NCBI RefSeq assembly: GCF_900105735.1
Contig: NZ_LT629793.1
Coordinates: 3,162,001-3,226,000 of the forward strand
DNA length: 64,000 bases
From: Pseudomonas yamanorum
GTDB taxonomy: Bacteria > Pseudomonadota > Gammaproteobacteria > Pseudomonadales > Pseudomonadaceae
Direction: 5' to 3'
Below, piece after piece: positions 39,324-48,500 of the stretch. The translations under genes and the position numbers were made by a program. Position 1 is the first letter of the stretch. Each line of letters begins with the position of its first letter. The notes under the pieces were generated by a model. The model did no database searches. It was not told the DNA's origin and was given only the letters and a program-made list of their open reading frames with translations.

Positions 39324-41888
39324 TTAAAACGCGTACCGCGCCTTGAGCATCACCCCATCGGCATCAAACCCACTGCGGGCCTGGCGGGTGTAGCTGGCCC
39401 CCACGGTAAAGTCCGACACCTGGTAGTTCACGCCGACACTGGCTTCATAGCTGTCACGCGCCACCGAAGCGCCGGTGACGGTGAACGCAGAACCGCCAAG
39501 CACATAGCTGGAGGTTTGTGCGACGCGATCACCCATCAGGTCGTGATACGCCATCAAGGTTGCTTCCGGCTGCAGGCTACCGGCGCCCATGGGCAAGTTG
39601 CCCGCCAAGCGCACACCAGCGCCCAGCTCGCCCACTTCATAGCGTTGCGACTGGGTGCTCAGCGCGGCCGAAGAACCCTTCTCGTCGAAACCGTCCATGC
39701 GCACGTTGGCGTAACGCGCTGCCACGCGCGGCTCGATCACCACGGCCTGCGACGGCTTGAAGCTGTAGCCGCTGATCACACTCGCAGACAGCACATTGCT
39801 GTCGTAACTGCCCTTGGCTGTGGTGCCGGCGATATGGCGTTTGCTGTCGTTGTCGTTATGGCCATAGCTGAGGCTGCCGTCGACAAACCAGTTTTGCAGC
39901 GACCAGTTGCCGTACAGCGACAGCGCATGGCCCTCCACATCGGTCTTGTTGCCGAGGTCGGAATGGATGTTGGAGTTAAGGTAGCTGTACGCCACGCCCA
40001 AGGTGGTGGTGTCGTTCAAGCGCCCGTCCACACCCACGGCCATGCCGCTGCTGTTGGCCGAGTAGCCGTTGTTGCCGCCCCGCCCATCCTGGTCCATGTT
40101 GCTGCTCAGGCCCTGCACCCACACGCCGCCGGTTTGATGGCTTTCGCGCTGGTCGGTGAGGCGACTGAAGATGGCGCCGTTGATAACGGTCTGGCCCGAC
40201 AACGCCACGTCCAAGGCGCCGCGGTTGACGTCCGGCTTGAGTTGTTCGCTGACTTGCGCCAGTTGTTGCGCAGTACCGGCGTTGGCCAGGGCCTCGAACA
40301 CTTGATCGTTCTGGTTGAGGCCGCCGAGCACGTCATTTTTGAAGGTATTGACCGCCGTGGCCGCTGCGGCACTGGCGCCCACGCCGGCCAGCTCTTGCTG
40401 CACTTGCTGGTTGTCCTTGACCGCCACCACCGCCTTGACGGTTTGCGCGTCGGCCGAGTAGCTGAGCACGTCGAGCAACGACGACGAACTGGCGACCGAC
40501 AGGCCGTTGTTCTGCACACTGTTGGCTTGCACCAAGGTGTATTGGGTGCCGTTGTTGGTGCGTGCGAAGTCGCCTGGCTGCGCGCTCACCGTCAGCTTCG
40601 AGGCCTGGGCGAACGTGGCGTTGCCATTCACGTTGAGGTACGGCGTGGTCGGCACGACGCTGTCGGACAGGTGCATATCGATGCCCGCGCCGTTGGCAAC
40701 GTTAAGGTCGCCGGTGATCGTGGTGCCCGGGGCGGAAAGGTTCAGCGAGCCGGAGTTGATCGAGACCGGGGCGATGATGCGGCTGCCGGTGAAATCGGCT
40801 TGGCCTGCGACATTCACCGCGCTCAAGTTGAGCAGGTCGCCGGTGATTTTGCCGCCGGTCCAGTTCAGCGTGGCGAGGTTGGCGGCGTCGATGGCGGTGC
40901 CGGAGTTACTGCGGATCTCGCCGGCTTGCTGGTTGATTTCGAAAGGCGAGGTTTGGTACTTCGCGTCCACCAGGATCGCCGTGCTGTCGGCCTTGATCAG
41001 GCCACGGTTGACGATGCCGCGTGCACCCGTCTGTGGGTTCAGGGTAAAGGTCGCCCCGGCCAAATTAATGGCCACCGCGTTGGTGCCGTTGGCTTCAATA
41101 GTGCCGGTGTTGAGCACGTAATCGTAAGTCCCGGAGTTGAACTGTACGGCTTTGGCCAGCCCGCCGTTGACTGTCACCAACCCGCTGTTTTCGATGCGCA
41201 GGTCACTGGTGTCGGTTTCAACCTCGATGCCCAGCGCTTCCTCACCGGTGACACGAATGGTCCCGGAGTTGAGAATCTTGCCGCCGATGGTCACCGGCAT
41301 ATTGTTGTGAGTGTCCAGAATCAGGCCGTAGCCGTAGATGGACGTCACATCAATCAGGCCGGAGTTGACCACGTCACCGCCGACGGTCGTACCATTGAGG
41401 TACATGCCCTCGCCATCACTGTCCGAACCCGGTACGTCAACGGTCACGATGTTGCCGGAGTTGATGACGCTGCCACCGATGTTGGCGGCGCCCACTTCAA
41501 AACCTTCGGCCCAGGTCTGGTTGGTCAGCCTGATCGAACCGGCCTGAATCACATCCCCGGTGATGGTGCCGCCACGGGCGCGCAGATCCGAGTCCAGCGC
41601 GCCGTCCACCACAAAACCTCGAATGTTGAGGCCGCTGCCATCGATCGTGTAATCGGCGCGATTGATCAACGAGCCCTGAATATCCGTCTCGGCAACGCTG
41701 GCCCCATCGACGAAACGCTGCGTGGCCACCACATTCCGCGAACCGGTCAAGGTGACAGGTTCGTTGAACACCTGGCCTTTCCACCTGTTCTGGCCGGTGC
41801 TGACGTCAAATTCCACCGCACTGACATGCGCGGCAACTGCGCTGACCATGAGGGCTAACAGGGTTTTCTGGAACGGCTTACGCTTCAT
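39324..41888 (-). CDS. Autotransporter (type Va) with beta-helix passenger
   Basis: The 854-residue protein has a signal peptide (1-24), a passenger (about 25-560) with many NSGxI/V repeats (VINSGNIVTV, ILNSGTIRVT, IENSGLVTVNGG) typical of right-handed beta-helices, and a C-terminal autotransporter barrel (about 590-854) ending in RYAF. The passenger would be exposed on the cell surface as an adhesin or enzyme; no catalytic motif is seen. GGAG precedes the start. A palindrome upstream (42064-42080) is a possible control site. Confidence 0.88.
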   Translation of the reverse strand: MKRKPFQKTLLALMVSAVAAHVSAVEFDVSTGQNRWKGQVFNEPVTLTGSRNVVATQRFVDGASVAETDIQGSLINRADYTIDGSGLNIRGFVVDGALDSDLRARGGTITGDVIQAGSIRLTNQTWAEGFEVGAANIGGSVINSGNIVTVDVPGSDSDGEGMYLNGTTVGGDVVNSGLIDVTSIYGYGLILDTHNNMPVTIGGKILNSGTIRVTGEEALGIEVETDTSDLRIENSGLVTVNGGLAKAVQFNSGTYDYVLNTGTIEANGTNAVAINLAGATFTLNPQTGARGIVNRGLIKADSTAILVDAKYQTSPFEINQQAGEIRSNSGTAIDAANLATLNWTGGKITGDLLNLSAVNVAGQADFTGSRIIAPVSINSGSLNLSAPGTTITGDLNVANGAGIDMHLSDSVVPTTPYLNVNGNATFAQASKLTVSAQPGDFARTNNGTQYTLVQANSVQNNGLSVASSSSLLDVLSYSADAQTVKAVVAVKDNQQVQQELAGVGASAAAATAVNTFKNDVLGGLNQNDQVFEALANAGTAQQLAQVSEQLKPDVNRGALDVALSGQTVINGAIFSRLTDQRESHQTGGVWVQGLSSNMDQDGRGGNNGYSANSSGMAVGVDGRLNDTTTLGVAYSYLNSNIHSDLGNKTDVEGHALSLYGNWSLQNWFVDGSLSYGHNDNDSKRHIAGTTAKGSYDSNVLSASVISGYSFKPSQAVVIEPRVAARYANVRMDGFDEKGSSAALSTQSQRYEVGELGAGVRLAGNLPMGAGSLQPEATLMAYHDLMGDRVAQTSSYVLGGSAFTVTGASVARDSYEASVGVNYQVSDFTVGASYTRQARSGFDADGVMLKARYAF

Positions 41889-42245
41889 CTAAAACTCCAT
41901 GAACTACAGTCAAAGCCGCCAATAAGCCCGGCGGCTGTAGGTGTACTGAGCGAAGGATCACTTGATCCGAGTGCATGCCCCCAAGGCGTCTTTCTGCAAC
42001 GCAGGCGCGAGCGAGTGCACCGCAGCGGGCGGTGGCAGAAAAGTGAATGAGGGGGCGAGGTTCACATTAATCCTTAATGTATTTTGAAAACGCTGCAGTC
42101 CATGCAGCCCGACCGGTTGCGGGTGGGCGGGGTAAAGACACTGGGATATACAAAATGTTCAAGATGCCCTGCGGTTTCGGTCAATAACACCCGCGCCGAC
42201 ATCAGCCACCGCAAGCCACGGGGCGATGTCGAGCCTATCGCGGAG
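41889..42245. promoter_or_regulatory. Intergenic region upstream of the autotransporter
   Basis: No gene is seen in these 357 bases. They contain a perfect inverted repeat ACATTAA-TCC-TTAATGT at 42064-42080, about 176 bases upstream of the autotransporter start, and a GC-rich stretch with GCCGCC/GGCGGC near 41925. The palindrome is a candidate operator. Confidence 0.4.
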
Positions 42246-42938
42246 TTACTTGAGCTCCTTCACCAGATACCCACCGGAGATCTGCGTGATACCCGTCAAC
42301 GCACGGCGCAATGCCTCAGGATCAGTGCGATAAGTGAGCGGTGTGTAGCCGTAGACATTCTGACCATTGAACGGCGTGACCGTCTCCACCGTGCGCCAGA
42401 GCATCTCGTCGCCACGGTCCATGCGCGCCACCACGGTGAGCGTTGGGTAGACCACGCTGCTGAAACCCTGGGTCAGGCGAAAGCCCCACTCGCCCACCGT
42501 TAGTTGAATCTGTGCATCGGCCGGCTCGTCGTCAGCCACCACCTTGAGCGATGACGTCTTACCCAAGGCATCGATAAAGGCCTGCTTGAGCAACACGCCC
42601 AAGTCGATATTTTCGGCGTCCATCACCGTGAGGATCGCGGCCGGCGTCGACATCTCGGCCAGTTGCTCCGCCTTCATGCCGGCGGCAAACCCCGCGCCGC
42701 TCAAGGCCGCCGTGCCCAGCTTGGACGCGCCGCTGGCCATGCCGACGCCCGCGCCAAGCCCGGCGCCCAGGGCCGCACCCCAGGCTTGTTCACGGCCCAT
42801 GTAGACCATGTTCTTTTCCCACTTAACGGGCAGCACTTTGACCGTCTTGACCTGCGCACGATGCTCGGGCGTGAGGGGCTGGCTGACGCAGCCACCGAGG
42901 ATGAGGGTGGAGAGGAGAATCAGGAGAAGGTTTTTCAC
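42246..42938 (-). CDS. Lipoprotein with glycine-zipper-like segment
   Basis: The 230-residue protein has a signal peptide and lipobox LGGC (C17). Residues about 53-90 are rich in Gly and Ala (GAALGAGLGAGVGM), like a glycine-zipper membrane segment. The rest is a soluble domain with a YKR-poor beta pattern (LKVVADDEPADAQIQLTVGE). I recognise no family. It probably sits at the periplasmic face of the outer membrane. It is the nearest gene upstream of the autotransporter on the same strand. Confidence 0.7.
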   Translation of the reverse strand: MKNLLLILLSTLILGGCVSQPLTPEHRAQVKTVKVLPVKWEKNMVYMGREQAWGAALGAGLGAGVGMASGASKLGTAALSGAGFAAGMKAEQLAEMSTPAAILTVMDAENIDLGVLLKQAFIDALGKTSSLKVVADDEPADAQIQLTVGEWGFRLTQGFSSVVYPTLTVVARMDRGDEMLWRTVETVTPFNGQNVYGYTPLTYRTDPEALRRALTGITQISGGYLVKELK

Positions 42939-43140
42939 ATCAGTCCTTTAATGTTGGTGGTGGGTGGATGCGTTTAATCATCGCCAGGGTGTCGGCAATG
43001 GGGGTGAAGACATGAGGCATTGGTATTGGGCCAGTACTTTGCTGCCTTGCGTGGGTTTGGGTGCGGGCTTATAGTCCGGGCCGTCGCCCACATGGCGATT
43101 CAGGTTTGGCGACCTGACAACAGAGCGCAAAAGCATCCCG

Positions 43141-43316
43141 CTTCTATGCAGGTGTTTTTGCACCCGCAAAGCTGTGCATGATATGGCGGCTGTGCGCGGG
43201 AGACCTTCGGGTCTGCCGGTTTTCTCTGTTGCCGGTTCGCCAACCTGCGTACAGCTGCCACCCATTCGTTTGGCGACGAATGAGTGGTGGCTTAATCCAC
43301 CAACAGAGTACTGACA
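43141..43316 (+). ncRNA. Structured 5' leader of the DUF3077 gene
   Basis: The leader has GGTG-TTTTTG-CACC (from 43151), AGACC-TTCG-GGTCT (43201-43214, a UUCG tetraloop) and a long hairpin with GCCACC (43257-43262) pairing GGTGGC (43286-43291) around CATTCG/CGAATG. GGTGG (43286-43290) can instead pair with CCACC (43297-43301), just before the start. The two pairings exclude each other, as in riboswitch-like control. Confidence 0.5.
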
Positions 43317-43586
43317 ATGAATCGATACATGCCCCTCACGGGCCACGACTGCACCGTCCCCGCCCTGCTTATCGACACCCATGCGCCCCTCGATGTCCTC
43401 CACGACGCCGCCGTGTACCGGATTCGCGCCGTAACCCAACTGCTGGAAAACCTGGCCTTTCGCGAACAGCTCAGCAGCGATGCTGTGGTGCTTCAAGACT
43501 TCGCCCAATTGCTGGCTATTCCGCTGCGCGATGGGTGTGATTTGCTGGATGTCATCAGTCGCAGGCTCAATACCGATCCATCCTGA
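43317..43586 (+). CDS. DUF3077 family protein
   Basis: The 89-residue protein matches my memory of the Pseudomonas-specific DUF3077 family (IDTHAPLDVLHDAAVYRIRA segment, residues 20-39, and LLDVISRRL tail). There is no signal peptide. The function is unknown; such genes occur in several copies in fluorescent pseudomonads, usually with long leaders. It is the only plus-strand gene in a long run of minus-strand genes. Confidence 0.8.
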   Translation: MNRYMPLTGHDCTVPALLIDTHAPLDVLHDAAVYRIRAVTQLLENLAFREQLSSDAVVLQDFAQLLAIPLRDGCDLLDVISRRLNTDPS

Positions 43587-43636
43587 GTAAAAGCCGGGCG
43601 GCCTGGGTGCCGCCCCTTTAACTCGGTTAAACAACC

Positions 43637-44026
43637 TCACTTACCATGAAGCAAAACTTTTAAAGCATCTTTAGAAACGCACACTATGCGTGCCCACTCT
43701 TCTTTTTCCAAATACTCTTTATCAGAAAGATCAGTACCATACTTATCAAAAAGCGCGTTAATAGCTTGAACCACGTCCTCGATGGCTCTAGCTTCCTGAT
43801 CATTTTTCAAAACTAGCCCTATCCAAGTGTATGCATTTTCAGCGAGCCCTGTATCGTCATATAAAAAATGTATTGTGTAATCAAGTTCATCATAAGCTAA
43901 ATCCGGCGATGAACGTTCTACCCATGCACGGTACTGGTAATATGAGTCCGACAAACCTGCCAGATAGGAAACCAGCTCCTCTCTCATACTCGGAAATTTT
44001 AATTCGGAGGGTTCCAAGTTTTCCAT
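43637..44026 (-). CDS. Small acidic protein, possible orphan immunity protein
   Basis: The 129-residue protein is acidic and helix-rich (EELVSYLAGLSDSYYQYRAW, IEDVVQAINALFDKYG) with no signal peptide. The region is markedly AT-rich compared with the chromosome. Its size, charge and position downstream of the CDI exoprotein gene and its immunity gene suggest an orphan immunity gene left from another toxin cassette. I cannot assign a family with confidence. Confidence 0.6.
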   Translation of the reverse strand: MENLEPSELKFPSMREELVSYLAGLSDSYYQYRAWVERSSPDLAYDELDYTIHFLYDDTGLAENAYTWIGLVLKNDQEARAIEDVVQAINALFDKYGTDLSDKEYLEKEEWARIVCVSKDALKVLLHGK

Positions 44027-44044
44027 TTTTTATACTCACTGGGC

Positions 44045-44111
44045 AAAGGGGACGGATTTATTTAATTAACTCATAAGGAATTTTTAATATTTAAATAAAT
44101 CCGCCCCCTTT
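44045..44111. repeat. Long inverted repeat, copy 1
   Basis: Arms AAAGGGGACGGATTTATTT and AAATAAATCCGCCCCCTTT (one mismatch) enclose an AT-rich loop. The same unit recurs at 44822-44888, with a decayed half copy near 44908-44932. Confidence 0.8.
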
Positions 44112-44115
44112 ACGC

Positions 44116-44760
44116 TCAATTAGAAAAATCTGCCCGCTTTTCTTTTTTTAGCTCCCCACCACATGGATTGATCATCTGCATTATCTCCGTATTTGTTGTA
44201 TAGACAATAGCAGGAGACTTCGTAACATAAGTTGCCTCACTGGTCCGCCCGGAGGCTTCTACAAAATTACCCTCTGGCCCGACATAGGCTTTTTTGCCTG
44301 GCTGCACCATGATGTCGAGCATGAGCTTTTTCTTCTTCATGTCCGGTTTATTGTGCACATCGAATGTCCAAATCTGCAGCCCATACTCTTTGGTGAATAA
44401 ATAGAAATTCGGCGATGTCTCTCGGGATTCGTAGAGGTGGGCGCACATGACGTCACTGACTGTTACTGTTAAGTCGGGTTTGTAGTGCTGACCGCTATAA
44501 CTGGCAAGTATCAGCTTTGTACGTGTCTGTACTGCAAGTGCATCCTGTGGATGACACGGGATCATGTCACCATAAGGATAGGTGCACCAAGTCACCTGAC
44601 TCATCGTGACAATCTCGTCAGGCCTTACGGAAAGATCCTTTTGGATGGAAATCTGGTCCTCGGGCTTTTCGTAGGGAATTCCTGCGCAACCTGTTAATAG
44701 AGTGAGATTGATCAGGGTGAAGAGGTAAAGAGCTTTCCGGCATACGTTCCAATATTTCAT
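44116..44760 (-). CDS. Lipoprotein of unknown function between two inverted repeats
   Basis: ATG 44760 (AAGGAA upstream) gives 214 residues with lipobox LTGC (C25). The mature part has several Cys (TWCTYPYGDMIPCH, VMCAHLYE, INPCGG) that could form disulfides in the periplasm. No family is recognised. The gene is AT-richer than the chromosome and is bracketed by two copies of a long inverted repeat, suggesting a mobile origin. Confidence 0.7.
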   Translation of the reverse strand: MKYWNVCRKALYLFTLINLTLLTGCAGIPYEKPEDQISIQKDLSVRPDEIVTMSQVTWCTYPYGDMIPCHPQDALAVQTRTKLILASYSGQHYKPDLTVTVSDVMCAHLYESRETSPNFYLFTKEYGLQIWTFDVHNKPDMKKKKLMLDIMVQPGKKAYVGPEGNFVEASGRTSEATYVTKSPAIVYTTNTEIMQMINPCGGELKKEKRADFSN

Positions 44761-44821
44761 TGTTGAAGTTCCTTTTCTGCTGCCATGGTTTTTTACCGCT
44801 ACTAAATGGACAAGCCGACTC

Positions 44822-44888
44822 AAAGGGGACGGATTTATTTAATCAGCTCATCTGAATTTTTAAATATTTAAATAAATCCGTCCCCTTT
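44822..44888. repeat. Long inverted repeat, copy 2 (perfect 19-bp arms)
   Basis: AAAGGGGACGGATTTATTT (44822-44840) and its exact inverse (44870-44888) flank a 29-base AT-rich loop. A third, decayed half (about 44908-44932, AAATAAATCTGCCTCCTG) follows. GGGGAC-type repeats of this form are known near REP-associated transposases in other bacteria, from memory. Confidence 0.85.
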
Positions 44889-45018
44889 ACGCAGCCCCCT
44901 TTATGACATTTAAATAAATCTGCCTCCTGTACGCTCATAAATAAAATCGTGGCCTGCCCCCGTTTTTACCCAAAGCTAGCGCTACTTCCTCTGATCGGAC
45001 CCTATTTCCTCGTCGCAT

Positions 45019-45567
45019 TCAAGAAACAGCTAAGAATTTCACACCTGTAACCCCAGCAGCTTGCAGCTTGTCCTTAACTACCAAACTAACAATAATGGCC
45101 ACTTCAAATTTTTTTAGTCTAAAAATATGTAAACCTTTAACTTTACTTGTATCTAAATACAAGCTCATAAAACCGCGATAATCACCAGCTTTATCCGGCC
45201 TAATCGGATCCAGCTCTTCGAACTTTTGAAACTGCGACCTTTCTTCATCTACGCACTCAACGGACGCCAAGGTCACCATCACATTAAAGTCATCTACAGA
45301 CCCGTGAGAGTTAATACTTACCGGGAAAAATTCTACTTCAGGGAAACACATTAACTCCTTTCTAACTTTTTCACTGACTATGGGAACACCAAAAACCTCC
45401 GAAAAAGTAAAGTCCATCCTTGCGCCGGCAACATATACATCAATTTTTCCATGATTTAAGAATTGGGGACGGGAATGCATAAACGCCCAATTATCGACTT
45501 CATGTATATCTCCCAAGTGCCACCTACCCGGAAAATTCACATCATCTATCAAACGGAAATATTGCAT
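45019..45567 (-). CDS. Imm11-like (DUF1629) immunity protein for the CdiA-type toxin
   Basis: The 182-residue protein starts four bases after the end of the large exoprotein gene. The N-terminus (YFRLIDDVNFPGRWHLGD) and C-terminus (LQAAGVTGVKFLAVS) fit my memory of the Imm11/DUF1629 family. It has no signal peptide, so it would neutralise a toxin in the cytosol of sister cells. The AT-rich base composition equals that of the adjoining toxin domain, so the two appear to have been acquired together. Confidence 0.7.
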   Translation of the reverse strand: MQYFRLIDDVNFPGRWHLGDIHEVDNWAFMHSRPQFLNHGKIDVYVAGARMDFTFSEVFGVPIVSEKVRKELMCFPEVEFFPVSINSHGSVDDFNVMVTLASVECVDEERSQFQKFEELDPIRPDKAGDYRGFMSLYLDTSKVKGLHIFRLKKFEVAIIVSLVVKDKLQAAGVTGVKFLAVS

Positions 45568-45571
45568 AATA

Positions 45572-48500
45572 TTACTCTTTTTTTAACCAACGGTTTACTT
45601 GACTGCCTGGCGTAACAGCCTCGACTTTAATCCGTTCCAAGGTCAACTCTATAGCATTTTTATAAGCGCTTGTGTTGGCCGGAACACCGACAGTAGCAGA
45701 CTGAAGCTGATCATATATATAGGCGTGATAGTCTTGAGGGTGAGGTCCTTTATGACCAGGAACAGCTACTTTGTTAATAGCGTCATCCAAATCGAGTCCA
45801 GCTCTTGTGAAAATCGCTTCAAATTTCGGAGTCCATGGGCCCCCACGGGCAGTAGATACGCAGTTTTTATTGGTACAGATATGATGTACGGGGGCAGGCC
45901 GAGCTAGTAAGTCCGATGCCTCTCCTGCAATTTTGCCTTCAGCAAATCCGACCTTCGCAGTATCTGCTGCTTTAGCTTCGAAATACCCCTCCGGCAGCGC
46001 ACACGGCCCCGTATTGTGCACCCACGTCTTCAGATCCCCAACGTAGAACGTATGCCCCACATCAACCGTCAGGTTGTACGTCTCACCCACTGGCAGGTAA
46101 AGCTCCAGCGACTCAACTTCAGACGATGTGTTATCCGTGTCGCCGTCTGCCAGGGATTGCAGCAGGTCCCCCGGCTTCAGGTCGATAACAGAGATAAAGT
46201 CGCGCTTGGCCGGTACGTAGAACGGGTGGCCAGGGGTGACCAGCAGGGTTTCGCCTTCCGCTTTGCCGTCTACGCGAACGCTTTTCAGCTTGAGGCGGTA
46301 AATCGGTTGGTCGGAGCGCTGATGGGTGGCCAGAATTTTAGCGGCGAAGGGTTTGCCGCCTTTTTCGGGTTTGCTCCAGACCACGTCACCGACTTTGAGC
46401 GACTCGATGGTGCGGTCGCCGTTGGGGGTCGAGACTTTGGTGCCGGCCGCGAAGCAGCAGGGCTCTTTGTATTTCGAGAGAACGACGTCATCGCGTCGGG
46501 TCGCGAACAAGTCATCGGCCCTGGCGAAGCTGCCCACATCGCCGGTGTAAGCGGTTTGCTCGTATTTCCCAATCGAGGTGGTCGGGGCTGTCGCATTGGC
46601 GCCGGTGCGCTCGAAGCGCACGGCGGAGTCAAGGCTGTTGGGGGTCAGGCCATAGTTCGGGATGTCATCCGCAACGCGTGCGATGCCGCTGCTGCCAAGC
46701 GTTTCCTGGCGGCCCACGTTGGTCAAACCGACGTCGCTACGGGCCACAAGTGCGCCGTCGGCCCTGACGACGCTTGAAGCCTCGCCAACCTTGGAAACCT
46801 GCCCAAATCGGCCGGAAGGCGCGATCATGGTCAAACCATCAGTCATTAACTCAGTGACTTGCGCCGCTGACTCATAGCTGTTGCCTTGCAAGCTCGAGAC
46901 AAATTCCCTGCCCGTCTGCCTGGTGATCATTTGACCGCCGCGGTCCACCGTCGGGTCGGCAATCGGCCCCAGCAGGCCGTCGGTCATTTCCAGTGGGCTG
47001 CTATTACCTAAAAGCCCACCGGCAGTCTTGGCAAGACCTTGCACTGACCCCCATAGACTGCGGCCAGCCCCTACTGCCAGGCCTTTGGCAACGTCGCCGT
47101 AGTCAGTCGGTTTGCCGCTGTAATCCAGGTTAGTCTCGTAAAAATCTACCAACCCTTGGGTGTTACGCCCTTTCGGATCACCCAGGTAGTCGATGTTTAT
47201 AGTGCTGTCTTTGTAAGCAGTCGGCCGAGTCGTGCGGAAATCAAGAATCAAGGCCGCTGTTTCATTACCTGAGTACCCCCGCTTACTGCCGTCTGCGGAA
47301 GCGTCGGTTCGGGCGTATTGATCTGCAATAGGTGTAAGCGCAAGACCCAGATGCTGCAAAGTAGCCGTGTCGATAGCGTCTACGTCTTTTTGCGAGATCG
47401 ACTTGCTCCAACCTTCATCGGTGTTGTACGCCAGGGCAACGCCCATCAGTCGCGTGGCTTCTTCGACACTGATGCCTTTTGCCGCTGCCAGCGCAGGCGC
47501 TTGCTTTTCAATCAGCTCAGGCGCTCTTGGGTGCAACTGCTCGTTGTAACGCTCAACATTGCCCGCCACCCACGCGGCGTCATTCGGGTTGCCGTTAACC
47601 AGCGAGCCGGCAGCAATACCAATGAGCTGCGCGGTGGCGACTTTGAATTGATCATCGGTGGCGAAACGCTCATCCAGGTACTTACCGAGGTTCTCGTTCG
47701 CAATCGCCGTCAAGCCCTCTGCCGCACCGGCGGCAATGGCGCCGGTCTTGAAGTCGCCGCCTCGGGCCGCTGAAAGCGCGCCACCGAGGAGAGCATGCAT
47801 CAAGACCTTCTGCGTTGAGCCGGGGCTCAGGTCCAGTTCGTTCGCGAGGTTGCCAAGGCCCTTATTGCCCGCCGCTGCGGCAAGGTCGAAACCTTGCGAG
47901 ACCAAGGCTGAACCGAGGTTGTCTTGCAAGCTGCCGCCGTTGATGGCGGTGGAGATGCCACTTTCGATGACGGCATGGGTGCCGCCGCGCAGCACCGCAT
48001 CCTGTGCTTTTTGCCAACTGAGCCAGTCACTGGAATAGCCTGGGTTTTGTACCGGCCCCGCTGTGGTGACTTTCGCGCCCGCACCGTCGGCCGGGCTCGC
48101 GCCCTTGAACCAATTACTGTCTGCGTAGTTCAACGCCCCGGTTGCCAGCCCCGCGATGGCGGCGTTTTTCAGGCTACTGCTGCTGAAGGTATCCTTGAGC
48201 GCAACGCCGATGTTGCCTTTGTTGTTGATCGTGCTCACAGCACCGGTGCTGGCCAGCGAGGTCAGTGCGGCGGTGGCCATCATGTTGCCTAGCCCGGCAC
48301 TGGTGGCGGCAACTGCCGCCGACGTACTAGTTGCCGCAACCGCAGCTGTGCCGGCGGCCATGGCTGTCCCTGAGCCCGCTGTCGCGCCTGCGGCCCAGCC
48401 AGCCATCGCACTCGCACCGCCTGCCGTCAGCACGGTCACGATAATAATGACCGCCAGCATGACACCCTGCCCCATGCCAGAGTTGCTGTACTTGAAGGAG

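Noticed and set aside
39516..41858. 780-codon open frame opposite the autotransporter
   Set aside because: Antisense shadow of a repetitive beta-helix gene; no recognisable domain or start site.
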